Origin: Astropecten irregularis
Taxonomy: Eukaryota; Echinodermata; Asteroidea; Paxillosida; Astropectinidae
Length of the DNA: 64,000 nucleotides
Direction: 5' to 3'
Assembly (NCBI GenBank): GCA_963971285.1
Contig: OZ020256.1
Location: 8,558,541 to 8,622,540, forward strand
In this document: in pieces, positions 1-11,325 of the stretch
Position numbering within the stretch: the stretch's first letter is position 1
Layout: each line of letters opens with the position of its first letter
Program-made: the position numbers and the translations under genes
The notes under the pieces: model-generated
What the model was told of the DNA's origin: nothing
Databases searched by the model: none
Seen by the model: only the letters and a program-made list of their open reading frames with translations

Positions 1-654
1 TCATCGAAGATAGCCTGTTTTCCGCGCTGCGCGTGCGCGCGCAAAGGACAGTGGGTAACATTGGGTTTAAAAGTTTTACCACACTCATCGACACGCGTAT
101 ATTCGTATAGCTGTCGGCTCGCAAAGTTTAAAGTTGTCTTTTTTCCTAGAAAAGCCTTGCTTTGAGTTGTTATACATAACGATGCTGCACAACGGTCCAT
201 GGAATGTTACTGTCGAGTCACTTGTTCCAGTGGTTTGCAGGGTTGGCCTGATCGTTTGGTGCTGGACCCAACCGCCCAAGGCTACACGTTCGAGTTTATG
301 ACCACCCCCATTGAAAATGCTCGTTCGGCCCACACCAGTGCCGACCGATATAGCAGGGCCTCCCTCCTCTAGAAAGGGGCGATACGTATGTCATCCCCTA
401 GATCGGGGTTCCTGTCAACCTCCTTCCCCACCCAGGATAGAGGTTGGGGCATGGCTCCCGATTCTAAACTGGAATCCCCAGCAGATTCATTCTGCCTTGT
501 TGCTCTCATTTGGGTACATTGGAATTTACCCTCTAGCTTATCTGCTTTATCAGACCGGATCACTGGAGGTTTTCAACTGCTGTTTTCAACAGTTCACGAC
601 ACTCCACCTCCAAATTGTAGGTGTATGGCCGTTTGGCCGAACTGCATTGGCAGG
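1..654. other. No recognisable gene
   Basis: Only short overlapping reading frames with no recognisable domain, no splice-bounded coding segment and no strong repeat structure are seen. The first 60 bases hold a short GC-alternating stretch. I see nothing to annotate beyond generic non-coding DNA. Confidence 0.5.
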
Positions 655-930
655 ACAAGATGTTGCAACCTGGGAACGCATTGTTGCGTGTATCATTGAA
701 ACGATCCCTGGGGTGTGGCGGTGTGTGCGTGGTTTCCTGGCTTCTGACTGCCAAACGAACAAGGATAGTTGACTATTGGGGTCACCACCAACATAGGGCT
801 GGATGGCTCAGTTGGTAGAGCGCCTGTACGGTATTCAGGAGGTCGCCGGTTCGAATCCCGCTCCAGTCAATTTTTCTTTGTTCACTTTTCAATGACCAAT
901 ATATTTTGTAACAGAATCCCTTTCTGTGCA
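655..930 (+). repeat. tRNA-derived SINE, copy 1
   Basis: Positions 797-869 fold as a 73-nt tRNA-like cloverleaf: a full 7-bp acceptor stem (GGCTGGA with TCCAGTC, one G-U pair), a D arm (GCTC/GAGC), an anticodon arm (CCTG/CAGG) and a T arm with box B GGTTCGAATCC at 848-858. The anticodon loop has C instead of the invariant U33, and the last pair of that stem is mismatched, so it is unlikely to be a working tRNA gene. The same unit, with about 130 bp of shared upstream sequence and a shared downstream tail (TTCTTTGTTCACTTTTCAAT), recurs at 58005-58240, and the head recurs in reverse at 57141-57213. That makes it a dispersed SINE with an internal polymerase III promoter. Confidence 0.75.
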
Positions 931-1140
931 TTTCTTTGGTATTTTTCTCTCTCTTTTTCTGTGCATCCTACAGGTACTTAATCTCCCAAGTAGATGCCGG
1001 GCGTACACAGCCGGCTCTGTGTACGTTACGATGAAAGGCCTAACGCAAGTTAGGGGGATGGATGAGTGTATGGGCGATGACCCCTCATTTCCCGCTTGCG
1101 GTACCGCAAAAACGAAATGGCTGAGTGGGTGTTGTCCCCT
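920..1140 (+). repeat. Dispersed repeat R1, copy 1
   Basis: A pyrimidine-rich stretch followed by a block containing GTGCATCCTACAGGTAC, then ACAGCCGG, GATGAAAGGCCTA and CCCCTCATT. The same blocks in the same order occur at about 12764-13010, so this is one dispersed repeat family. No coding potential is recognised. The pyrimidine run ending in CACAGGTAC looks like a splice acceptor, but it is a property of the repeat and no exon follows. Confidence 0.6.
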
Positions 1141-1178
1141 CATTCCGGGCTTGCTGGTACTACTACCAGCCCGAGGGA

Positions 1179-1362
1179 AGTTACCAGTCCGAGGGAAGTC
1201 CAGGCGGTTAGATACTAGGCATGCCTTGACGGCTATGTGTCTATCCGACCCGAAGAGGCCTACGGCCGGAAGTTACCAGTGCGAGGGAAGTCCGTGCGGT
1301 TAGATACTGGGCATGCCTTGACGGCTACGTGTCTATCCGACCCGAAGAGGCCTACGGCCGGG
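1179..1362 (+). repeat. 92-bp tandem duplication
   Basis: Two adjacent copies of a 92-bp unit beginning AGTTACCAGT at 1179 and 1271, differing at only a few positions, each containing GCATGCCTTGACGGCTA and GACCCGAAGAGGCCTACGG. The low divergence indicates a fairly recent local duplication inside GC-rich non-coding repeat sequence. Confidence 0.8.
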
Positions 1363-3839
1363 GGTAGCTCGATACCACGGTCGCTACCAGAGCGTAGGGA
1401 GATCGCTCGCTACCAGAGGCGAAGAAGGATACCACCTGAACGGACTGATTGGCCCCGGCGTAACATGCTCCTTTCACAGGCTCCGTGTTATGTGCCGTTG
1501 ATCGGAGGCCCGAGCCGGCTGAGAATACCGGGCCTACCGTGCCGAGGAACAAGCCTCAGACGTCAGTGGGTAGGAGCAATGTTTAATGCAGGGGTGTGAT
1601 TTGACTGTTTTTCTGTGACAAAATTTCCCGTAATTTTATTGCTTTCAGTCCAATTTTGTGTGTGTTTAGCTCTATTTTACACTATTCTTTCATGTTAATC
1701 ACACCCCTGTTTATGGCGATCCATGTATATAAATGCTGTATTTACATCGCCATCACCCCCAGTGGCGCTCCGTTCCTACGAACTCCATTGCGGACGTCGG
1801 AGAGACGTGCTGAGGCTCAGGCATCCAATGAGCGCCGTTAATACCCGGCCCCGCCCATTGTCTGGCCCTACCCGGGCGGGAAACCATTCCAGCCCTACGG
1901 AACACGATTGCGGACGTCAGAGGGACGCGCGCCCTTTCACTTCTGCTTGGCCCTGGGCCATTGAGAGCGGTACGCTGCAGTTGTTCATACACAGCGAGAC
2001 CACTCAACAGCCCTTTCATCACCGAACAATGCTTGGCTGTGTGGTTAGGGTGAATACAAACACGCGTGGCACAATGTGCTGCGGAGTGTACTTGTACCTA
2101 CTGTGCATCGGCTGACACAACGTTTGATGTTTTGCCGACCAACAGAATACGGGGATCAGTGACCCATCCCCCGCTATTGTCAGCAGCGGGCGGGTTCACG
2201 CCGCCCTCCGTCACCAGAATTACCACCCTGCAAGACTAGGATTGGCTTCACACCCACATTGCTATTCTGTGGCTCCATACCATCGGCGGTGGCGACCCAC
2301 CTATACACCGGCGACCAGTGTTCACCACCAGGAACAACACGCCCACCGGGGCCCACAACGGACCACAATCCGGCCCCGGCCCCCGATGGGGCAGGGTCTA
2401 TACACGATCTATAGCCCACCAGTTAGCCCCAGCAGTCGCCAACAATTTAACGGGACCCGGTTATTCTCCCCCTGCAATTACCACAGCGAGGAGACCTCGG
2501 GCTTCAGCCGACAACGCAAAGGAGGGCCATATCCACTGCCGTCCAGACCACAAGGGATATGGAGAGCGGCTTTAGTCCTCAAACAGCTCGGCTACACCGC
2601 CTACACGGCCGCGGTAGCCCACTCAACGCTACTTGGAGTTGTGCTGCTTCTGCGGCTGAACCAGCTCTAGCCAAGCCGTCCCGCGGCCGACCCGTCCGAT
2701 GCCTGACGATCCTGGGATCTACTGTACATGTATATCTATATGTGTATACACTACACAATCATTGTACACCTCTCCCTAAACTACTGCCTAATTCCGCGGG
2801 AGCGGATACGATGCTACCGGACCCGGCCGGCTCCCGTCCAGTCTGCAGTCGACGCATCTGAAGTTGAGCTGACCCACGGACAACTTCTTTGGATACAGAG
2901 ACAGATAATATTCTCTTTCCCGCGGAGCGGAAGACTTCGAGAATTCCCGTTTACAGCTCGATGCTCTCGGGTCGGCACTCCTCTGCCTGCGGCCTTCATG
3001 TATAATTTGTATACATCTACTTGTCCATGTCGAGTTGTCCCACGGTCGACATGTCCGGTTCCCCCTGTCACGGGGACCGATATGCATCCATCCCACGGCT
3101 CGGTCCTATGGAGCGGACGGCTGCGGGAGTCCCCACTTACAGCCTTTCCGCCCGATGTCTGCACGGCGACGCGGCCCGTGAATTCTTCAGGGCCCAGCCC
3201 GCTGCCGTCCGCGGCCGACTTGTCCCAAGTTCGAGCTGTGCCGCGGTCGATCTGCCCTCTCCCACTGCACGTGCGATCTTCGTTGTTTAGCGTGCAAGGA
3301 TAACCACGCTCGTTCATCACACACGGATTGCGTCAGGCGGTACATTATATGTATACAGTACAGTATACTGTACGTCCGTACATGCATATGCTACCGGCTT
3401 TGTATCATTACAATTACCCTCCAGTATTGTCCGCCACTACCAGCACAACACTACCGAGCACAGCGCTCCACTGCCGGCAGGATCGGTGATTAATACGCCC
3501 CGGCCCCATGGCGCCACCCGGCGTCCGCGGTAGTCATGGGTGCAGTAATGGGAATTAATAATGACTCTACTTCAGTGATTCCATTGTGAGACCGCTCCGA
3601 TGCTCATACGACCTTTCCACTCGGTATTTTCCTGAGGTCAAAGGTTAATACATGTGATACCATGACTCATCACAGGTACCAGAATGTGAACAGTTGCGGT
3701 GGACACACCATCCTGATTATCCTACATGTAGATGTAGGGACTCGACATACAGCATGCCCACGCAGCCAAGGAGCTGGCATGCGTCTACACAACTTACCAC
3801 CATCGACAGTATCATCCCGGCACATCGCAGGATAGCCAA
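1363..3839. repeat. GC-rich composite dispersed repeat, no gene
   Basis: CpG-rich sequence with many short open frames but no domain. GATTGCGGACGTC-type blocks repeat at about 1788 and 1908. The block GTCGAGTTGTCCCACGG at 3029-3045, followed by TCGACATGTCC, recurs in variants at 21855-21867 joined to 27101-27115 (split by transposon A), near 28370, and reversed near 35088-35115. It is therefore a dispersed family that serves as the landing site for other elements. Confidence 0.5.
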
Positions 3840-6400
3840 AAATTGGTGACGATGCTGCAGTACCATGAACTTCCCAAGCGGACCTGCGGAACCAATCGGT
3901 TTTCGATGCTACCGAGACCTCCAGCCTCCACCCGCCTTGCCCTTATCATCCCACTGGTGGCTGCTGGCCCACGGATACACAAGGTTTACACTTTCTCCGA
4001 CCTTACCGAAAGCGACAAAGGAGCTGTGGTTACACCCTCTGGACTACAGGTCAGCATCTTCAATTAATCAAGGCAGTGATCAACATGATGGCCTTCACCA
4101 CTCCTGCATCTTACTACCACATCTAACAGGTGACGGAAGTAGACCTGCATCAGTCCAGCACTCCTCAGTTATCGCACAACTCAAACAGGAATTTGGGCAC
4201 CCCACATCTGGACTCTGACTACCACCCGACGAGTAGGATGTTGTCTCTGCACAGCAGTGCAGAAACCTTGAGGCCATCTCCCCAGGGGATGCCACTCCAC
4301 AACGGCAGTCCCCCTGGATTAAGACAGGACCTCACGGGGGATTAGAGCGATCGAACTATGTCAGTTCACATCACCCTGCCATATGCAACCCGCATCTCCT
4401 GGTTTCTCACCCCTATAGCCTCGACTCCATTGGCATCGCAGTCGAAGTAACGCAGCACATCAACCAGTACCTCCCCTGGTCGATGAAAGAAGTTTACCTA
4501 ACGACCGACACCCCTCCTTGACATCAAGAGCCGAGGCGGTATCACGACGGGTCCCTCCTGGGGTGGAACACACCACTCCCCCCACACCAGGCATCTGGGA
4601 ACCGGGACCACTCCTCCCGTCTCTATCTCACTAACACGCTCGTGCTACGGGCCGTCCTTGACGCCCGGCGACACTTTTGCGGACACGTCAAGGGAAGATG
4701 AACACCGGTCTGCTCCAATGACTCAACAGCTGTAGCGCACATCGACCACCATTGAGCCACGTGCTCCCCACAGATGTGTGCCTTGACCTGGCGGATCCCT
4801 ACGGTGGACCAAGGACAACGGCGCCCACCTACAAGCCATCCACATTGCCGACCAGGACAACGAGACTGCGGATGCTCTCTCCTGAGGGTGGATGAATCCA
4901 GATTGGACTTTCCACTCAGACATCACTAGGACGCTCTCTCTACGACTAGAGATGCCACGTTGACCTGTCTGCGTCAACCGACAACGTCCAACTACCGACG
5001 TTCTACACCAGGCACCCTCACCTTTGTTCATGGGCAACGGATGCCCGACAGATCAGCGGTGCGGCCCTCCTGGCCATCCCTTTGATCTCCCTGATACCGC
5101 GCACGTTCTCCACAACTGGAACAGAAACAATGCTGCATTCTCCTATCGCCCTCACACTGGTCACGCCAGAACGAGTGTGATTCAGGTTCTTCAGACTGGC
5201 CAGACTTCTTGTGCTAACACTGATCATGCTCCCAGACCGGCCGGGCCGGCCGTTGCGCCACTGATCATGCTCCCAGACCGAACTTCCCTCCATCAACCTC
5301 GGTCAGTCAGGGATCCTGCTCCCAGCATCCGGAGGTCTCCACCTAATGTGCTGGATGCTGTCCAACGATCCTCTCTTCGGCTGGTCTTCTGACGACACTG
5401 CCGCCACGGCTGCACCGGGACGACACCTGTCAACCGAAGATACACGATAGCGTTAACGCCTCTGCGCTTCGTGCTACATCGACCATGCACCTGTTACAGT
5501 GGTAGTGACCTTTCCTTACGCACTTGTTCCACACTGGACTGCAAGCTTCGACACCCTGCAACCACAGTTCTCCACTGGCTGCCATACCTGAGGACCTTGA
5601 GGATGGCTCACCCATATCAAACAACGATCGGATCGAGGCCCCTCACCTCCTCACACAGGACTTAGAGCGGCCTCCCAGCAGACAGCCAATCCCATCCTGG
5701 AACCTGGACATCCAACCTGTAACTCCATGCAGGCCTCTACTCGAACCTCTGTGCTAGGCCCCTCTGATGCCCACTACTATCAGCTCGCCTCCCTCCTGAC
5801 AGTGGTTACGGCTATGAGGACCTGTGACATCAAGGCCCTACCCATAGCTAGGGACCACATCCGCTGGGAGCCACATGGCTTTCAACTCATCCCGACCATC
5901 GGCTTTCCACCAAGAACCAGTCCCCCTCCTTCGAGCCACTGGACACTTTCGTACCATCTCTCGCTTCTCACACCGGGGACATATTCGACAATCATGGTGC
6001 TCTATCAGGACCCTGAAGCCGTACTTGCCCCGAACAAGGGGCCTGAGAGGGAGTTCCTCTCAGCCGTTCACCTCTACCACCAAGCCTTGCCATCCATCGT
6101 CTTGGTACACCATTGCCCACTGGGTCGTCATCCAGTCGTCAACCATCAAGCTGCAGGCCCAGACTAGCCATCCAGGCTGGATCAGCTAACCCAACAATAC
6201 ATCAAGGCCCACGATGCTTGAGCGGTCTCTGCATCCTGGTCCTACTTCAGGGAAGTTTCATGCTGGAAGTGCCCCTCCGTTTTCACCTCCTACATGAGGG
6301 ACGTCTTGCAGAGCAACTCAACTCACGGCAGGACAGTCCTGGCCCCAACAACTCGGAGCCCAGGAGACCCTCCAACCATCTGGCACCTGGGTGAGACCCG
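3840..6400 (+). mobile_element. Heavily decayed DIRS-type retroelement (copy 1)
   Basis: The right part is clearly homologous at protein level to the tyrosine recombinase of the better-preserved DIRS element at 41951-47600. The left part is only broken frames whose composition and order suggest the preceding gag/RT/RNase H region, which I infer from position. Frames change repeatedly and there is no open reading frame of useful length. The left boundary is a guess. The inverted repeats at 6557-6860 may be the terminal repeats of this or a related copy. Confidence 0.5.
5745..6395 (+). pseudogene. DIRS tyrosine recombinase remnant (copy 1)
   Basis: A frame around 5775-5910 reads QLASLLTVVTAMRTCDIKAL followed shortly by HIRWEPHG, matching the start of the recombinase catalytic domain of the 41951-47600 element (LAFLLAVATSRRGSEL, HMRWEHSR). 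Near 6285-6345 a frame reads YMRDVLQSN then GRTVLAPTT, matching that element's CYLRDVLQSEG and GRTVLTAA, the segment that carries the tyrosine nucleophile in this family. In between the reading frame is broken and the catalytic residues cannot be followed. This is a dead copy on the + strand. Confidence 0.7.
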
Positions 6401-6499
6401 CACGGACCTCCACCCAGGGTACAGCTCTTTAGGGGTAATGTACATGTAAAATCGTACATGTGTTACTTTACCTCCTCTACACTAACCTGGCTCATATCC

Positions 6500-6870
6500 A
6501 CCTTCCACCTGACACCCCTCGTAGCCAACCCGCCACCGGGATCCGGTGCCACTCTGCATATCGTAGTAACCGTCTGGGGTAGGTTGAATGCAGTAGACTC
6601 TCCCCCACCTGTTGTGGTTTGAGTCTACTAGTTCATACCTACCCCAGACGGTTACGTCCCGCCCGTCCTCCCCACTCTTGGCTTCGAGGTGTTTAACTTT
6701 GAAAAGAAGGACGATCATGGCGGCTATGGCGGTACGCATTGTGGGAGGTCAGGGTGCACCACGGTTGATCAAGTCTTTTCAGCGAAGTAGCAAAAAAATT
6801 TGCATATCGTAGTAACCGTCTGGGGTAGGTATGAACTAGTAGACTCAAACCACAACAATGGTGAGTTTTT
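6500..6870. repeat. Inverted repeat resembling DIRS-type termini
   Basis: GTAGTAACCGTCTGGGGTAGG occurs directly at about 6563 and 6811. The segment running from TTGTGGTTTGAGTCTACTAG (about 6611) to ACCCCAGACGGTTAC is repeated in reverse at about 6809-6860. The motif GTAGAC, C-rich run, GAGTCTACTAGT also occurs at 47586-47630 beside the right end of the DIRS element, so these are probably terminal sequences of a related element. The middle (6690-6800, containing GGTGCACCACGGTTGATCAA) recurs reversed at 12490-12665. Confidence 0.55.
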
Positions 6871-6984
6871 ATACTTTAGGACTCAGAGAAAGAAAAAAAA
6901 GAAAAAAAAATCCCGACCCAAAGTTTTGGCATTTTACGGTCGGTTGCTGAGGGCAACACAACAATTACAATTTTTTTAGGCCTT

Positions 6985-7620
6985 ATTGATGCATGGGACC
7001 CTTTCAGTGTGCTGGCCACGCTTTCAAGGCCCCTGTTCGAGCCCTGTACTCCCCTTACGTCGAAGATTGCCATATCCAATGGGAACCAGGAGGTGTCTTC
7101 CTTACCCTGAGGTTGGGGTTCCTTGACCAAGGATATTTGACCTCAGAATATCTTTGTCCCGGTCATCAATTCCTTCTTGCCTGTGCCGGACTACGGTTTG
7201 TGGTGCCCGGTCAGGGCTCTTAAGTGGTGTATCGACTGAACCAGGCCGCTCGGAGCTGCCTGTTGCTGGCTATTTATCTCATCAACCCCGCTGTATGGAC
7301 CGGCTTCTCGCAACACGTTTGCTCACTGGCTAGTCTCGGCCATACCCTCATCTGCGCTTGTACCGTTGGCATGAGCCGTAGGTTCAGCCAAGATTCATGA
7401 GGTCCGAGCGGCTTCTACTTATGGTGGATCTTGCCCTACCTCCATGGGTGGGCCTTCTTTAGGGGTGCTTCTATAGGTGGTATCATCCAGACAGCATGCT
7501 GGAGAACCCCAAATACCTCTGCGGAGTGCTACCTGAAGGACACTCTCTGGACAGAGGTCAGGATCGGGAGAGCAGTACTGGAGATGGCCAGAGCCGCATC
7601 CCGAGACCCGCTTTTCCTGG
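6985..7620 (+). pseudogene. DIRS-type tyrosine recombinase remnant (copy 2, different lineage)
   Basis: Two frames together resemble the C-terminal half of a DIRS-type tyrosine recombinase. About 7060-7140 reads EDCHIQWEPGGVFLTLRLGF. About 7440-7610 reads WAFFRGASIGGIIQTACW, then NTSAECYLKDTLW and GRAVLEMARAAS. The expected tyrosine lies in CYLKD, and the W-x-x-x-N-T-F-like segment before it is typical of the family. Intervening stops and frame changes show it is dead. It differs from copy 1 and from the 41951-47600 element enough to be a separate lineage. Confidence 0.65.
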
Positions 7621-7964
7621 GACCTCGCAGAAATAGGCGGTTCCTCCGATTGTTGTAGCATTTTCTTTGAACCCTGATGTACACATATCATTCAATATGT
7701 CGTTACACAGGCTTTTATTATCTGTATGATCTCCCTCCGCGCATGTTAGCGCAACGGGTGCTGATGCAACTTCATGTGAATGCCCTTGGCAGGTTCGCGA
7801 TTGGTTGCTCCTTGCTAAGGCTGTTGCTTCATAAGTTTTTTGAAACTTAGATGTCTTGCCTGGCCTCCTTGCCCTGCCCTCAGGTGGGCACACAAGTTAT
7901 GCCAGGGCTTGCCTTAGTTACAGTGCCCCTTTCTGTATACAATAGCATCTTGCATACCAACCGC

Positions 7965-8296
7965 CTAACGCCGTGACAGTCTATGCATAAGTAGTGGCTC
8001 TACAGGTAAGATGAGTGAGGTAGACTCCCCACAGAAGTGTGGTACGGGGCTACGAATGAATACTTACCTGTGGAGCAGCCCCCTCCTCCCCACTATTTTT
8101 GATGTATGGGAATTCCAACCTGAGTTCAACCTAGAAAAGAGGACGCTTACGTGGCATGCATGCTGCGGACCACTGTTTTATCAAATTCTTAGCGTGAATA
8201 CCTGACGGTCTAGGGAAATATGCATAGACCTAAGTAGTAGCTGTACAAGTAAGTGTTCATTCATAGACCCCTACCACACTTCTGGGGGGGGGGGGG
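7965..8296. repeat. Imperfect inverted repeat ending in a G run
   Basis: The segment at about 8028-8085 (CCACAGAAGTGTGGTACGGG, then CTACGAATGAATACTTACCTG) is repeated in reverse at about 8237-8287, and CTATGCATAAGTAGT-like sequence is repeated directly at about 7981 and 8223. A 13-G run closes it. The layout is like the inverted repeats next to other DIRS termini here (6500-6870, 47586-47690), so it is probably the terminus of the recombinase remnant just upstream. Confidence 0.55.
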
Positions 8297-9240
8297 ATTT
8301 TGCGATAATGCTAAGCCTACATTCCATTCTCACAAGTCATTTTAAATGATCCGGCCTAATGCTAGTCCTCCTCCAGAAAGGTAGTCTCAAAAGTTATAAA
8401 ATCCAGTGAAATGATTCGGTCTAGTCCTCAACTATTGGCCTATAGATGCCTAGGCCTAACCCTCCTCCAGAAATATATCTTCCAGTGAAATTTAATAAAA
8501 TCATGTATTTTACCAAAACCATAGAAACAAACGTTTGAAAATTGAAATAAGTATGTATGTTCTTTCTATAAAGGCTGTTACTAAGCTGACCTAAATCCTA
8601 AATCCATCATGCCATCCCTGTAATTAAGATGTGTCTCATTGGTTAAAAGTTGTCAATCCCTCATTGATCCAAATTCTCTAATGTGATTAGCTGCCACATT
8701 TTGCTAAATCATTCATCTGTCCATCCTGCTGGGTTTTTTTTTTGGACAAATTTTAGCCAAGATGCTGCCCTCAAATTCTACCACACCTGTAGATAAGGAA
8801 AGCTGCTAAAATACTATTCAATCCTTCAAGCTCCACCTCTTAGTAGTTAAGCATAAGAGAAATTTCTCAATTTTTCTTCTCAAATTTTGCAGTGCAATTT
8901 GATCAACTAGTTTGTTTGCTTCACAGATCCATGCTAACACGGAGTACTTCTTGCAAATTATTACAATACAGTCCAACCATCACACGCAGGAAGAGCTACA
9001 CACATGTACAAATTTTCCTATAAAATACATTTCACCTCAGTCTGTCAACAGCACTGGCAGAGAGTACATACCATGAATAATCATTATAAAGTTGCAAAGG
9101 CAACTAATTGGCTAACTGCAACAGTGCAGTGGTGCGTTCCGCTTGCGCGAACATACGCGAAATATGTTCGCTACGTTTGCGTTAAGCTTGACCTAGTCGT
9201 CAAGACTCACTTTGTATTATTGTCCCACGTAATACGGTCT
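8297..9240. other. AT-rich sequence, no gene seen
   Basis: Moderately AT-rich, with CCTCCTCCAGAAA and CCAGTGAAAT blocks repeated within 8360-8490. No domain, exon or RNA is recognised. Confidence 0.5.
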
Positions 9241-9261
9241 GATCCACCCTTAAAGAATATA

Positions 9262-9423
9262 TGGCCCCACGTTATATGGCCCCACGGACAAGACCGACTG
9301 CAAGAGTTCCTGATCTACCTTAACCAACAACACCCAACCATCAAATTTACTATTGAGCAGGGAGGTCAACTCTCCTTCCTCAATATCCAACTTGCCCATA
9401 ATCTCCCATCTTTGGTGCCATGA
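9262..9423 (+). pseudogene. Penelope-like reverse transcriptase fragment
   Basis: A frame reads LQEFLIYLNQQHPTIKFTIE, then GGQLSFLNIQL, ending at a stop near 9421. The order N-x-x-HP-x-IKFT-x-E followed by a few residues and L-x-FL-D/N is the conserved segment of Penelope-like reverse transcriptases just before a core motif. Only about 45 codons remain. Family assignment rests on recognition of this motif order. Confidence 0.5.
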
Positions 9424-9484
9424 GGCACCAAAGGTTTTCGACCCTCGTCTATCCCCTCCACATGGCTTTCACACCTCAATATGC

Positions 9485-9960
9485 CCGGCGCAAGCATTCT
9501 TAATTTGGCTGTCCATCATCAGGGGCGAACATTAGCCACCCTACTCAGATGGACTCTAGTCCAAGTACAGACAGTTGGGGATCCCGGTGATGGGTACATC
9601 TCCAGCTAGCACCACCAGCTGCACCAGTAAGGCCAGGAAACATAAACAGCAGCTGAGTTTGTCGATTTCTTTGGATGAATCTCAGGAGGAAAACACACCG
9701 CTCCCACCACAAGGATGCAAGTCAGATTGTGACCTAGGCGGACTTCATGCTGGCATTCCAAAACATCAACAATGCTTTGACAGTCTTGGTACAAACATAG
9801 AGTAAGGAAGAGCTGACAGCGGACCCGCGCCACTGTACCCCTGTTACCCCGTAATATGAAGGAGTGAATGAGAAACTGCAGGTTCTCCCCCTGCTGGGAA
9901 TGACCTGTTCAATGGTCTGTTCCAAGATGCAATGGGGACAAGTGAAACGAAGCTGCCATG
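9485..9960 (+). pseudogene. DIRS gag-region fragment (copy 3)
   Basis: Nucleotide similarity to 43125-43545 of the DIRS element is visible over the whole stretch: CATTCTTAATTTGGCTG with CATCCTAAATCTGGCTG, GGAAACATAAACAGCAG with AGAAACATAAGCAGAAG, CACCGCTC-CACC-CAAGGATG in both, and GACAGCGGACCCGC in both. It lies just after the Penelope-like fragment. It is strongly diverged, with no usable frame, so it is an old relative of the younger copy. Confidence 0.7.
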
Positions 9961-9964
9961 ACAT

Positions 9965-11148
9965 ATGACATTATGAGCGAATCACAAGTTTTTGTTTAAA
10001 TATCACTTCTTTGTATCATAACTATTAATAAGCAAACAATGATTATTCAGAAAAATCATGCCACATTATAAAATAAAATGTGCTCAGATTTGTGTTGTAC
10101 GATGTATCGCACGTCGTTATGTGTGCAGATATTATTTTGTGATGTGCATCTCCTGCACCAACGTTCTTTGCCGACTTACGCATGATATGCATCAGTAATT
10201 ACACAGTGTGAATGGTATGAATAGTTTAATGTGCACCATGTGTCATGACGACCACCGCATCCCGCCCTGGGTACGAAACCACATTATAGAGGTAGGGTTC
10301 AAACTATTTGCATTGCTGTATTCTTTTCGGGCTCTAGATTCTACATGGAATGGCTTTGAAGTCACAGTTCAAAGGACAGTCTTGAAACAGTCCGCGGCTG
10401 AAGACTGTCCGCTTGAAGACTGTTACTTGCCCCACTTGTCCACAATCATTGTTGGAAGTTGATTTGTTGTTTACTCTACTTACCACTTGACACATTTTTA
10501 TATCATTGTGCACATCAAAAGGTCTCAAACATTAGTCCAATGACATGCGGTTTTTAGTGTGTAACTTGGAGGCTGAGATACTGCTCGGCCTCCTACATGC
10601 TATGGAGATTGGAGTCCCATACATGACAATCCAATATCAACTTTTGATGCATAAGGTAGCTTATGTATAAAATCTTGTGTGTCATTACACATGTACGTAC
10701 AATCATGTTTATTTTATCACATTAAATGTAATTTGAATGTAATAAGATGAAAGCTTGTAATTAAGGAGATTTTTTAATCCAATATGGCCGTCAGAGCTTT
10801 TATATCACAATTCTTATACATGTACTTTGCCTCAAATTTAAACATCCTTAATAACTTATTGCCACTACAATGAATATCTTCAGTAAAAAAGTCACTCTGA
10901 AAGGCAGATGTTATTCTATAGAGCAGATTATTTTGCCCGAAATTGGAGTATTAGTGGCAATTTTGCTGACTTCATAATAAATAAGACTCCCTTGCTCAAG
11001 TTGAATTTTTCTAGACTTTTACATTTTTAACCTGACCCAATTCTACAAGAAAATACCATAAAATATTCTGTTGGAATTTTTTGGGGGTAAGTTATGTCAT
11101 TGATATTTACTATCTCTTTTTTTCTAATATTTTTTAATATGATAACAG
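9965..11148. other. AT-rich intronic or intergenic sequence
   Basis: No domain or repeat family is recognised. The last 60 bases are pyrimidine- and T-rich and end in AACAG, forming the acceptor of the exon that follows. Confidence 0.5.
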
Positions 11149-11325
11149 TGGACCACCTGGCTGAAGTGTTTGATGTCTTGAGGTCAGATCTTCAGGAAAA
11201 ATCTGCTAGGGAGATGTATTTACACTACAAAGCTACAGAAGTTGTTACCCCATTCATGAAAGCATCTAACAAGGCCTTGGTGGGCAGTGCCGTAGACATG
11301 TTCCTTCAAATGTCAATGGATTCAG
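11149..11325 (+). CDS. Internal exon 1 of an unidentified host gene
   Basis: 177 nt open in one frame, between a T-rich tract ending TATGATAACAG and a donor TTCAG/GTAGGT. Phase 1 at both ends gives 59 codons. The reading begins DHLAEVFDVLRSDLQEKSAR and continues with EMYLHYKATEVVTPFMKAS, then ALVGSAVDMFLQMSM. It is leucine-rich, charged and helix-like, reminiscent of HEAT-type repeat helices, with no catalytic motif. The next exon able to join in phase is at 56635. I do not recognise the family with confidence; a large helical repeat protein of the MMS22L kind is one possibility but is only a guess. The exon shows no stops or indels, unlike almost everything around it. Confidence 0.7.

Noticed and set aside
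797..869. Functional tRNA gene
   Set aside because: The cloverleaf is good, but C replaces U33 in the anticodon loop, the last anticodon-stem pair is mismatched, and the same head with shared flanks occurs twice more in the window. A SINE explains all of this.
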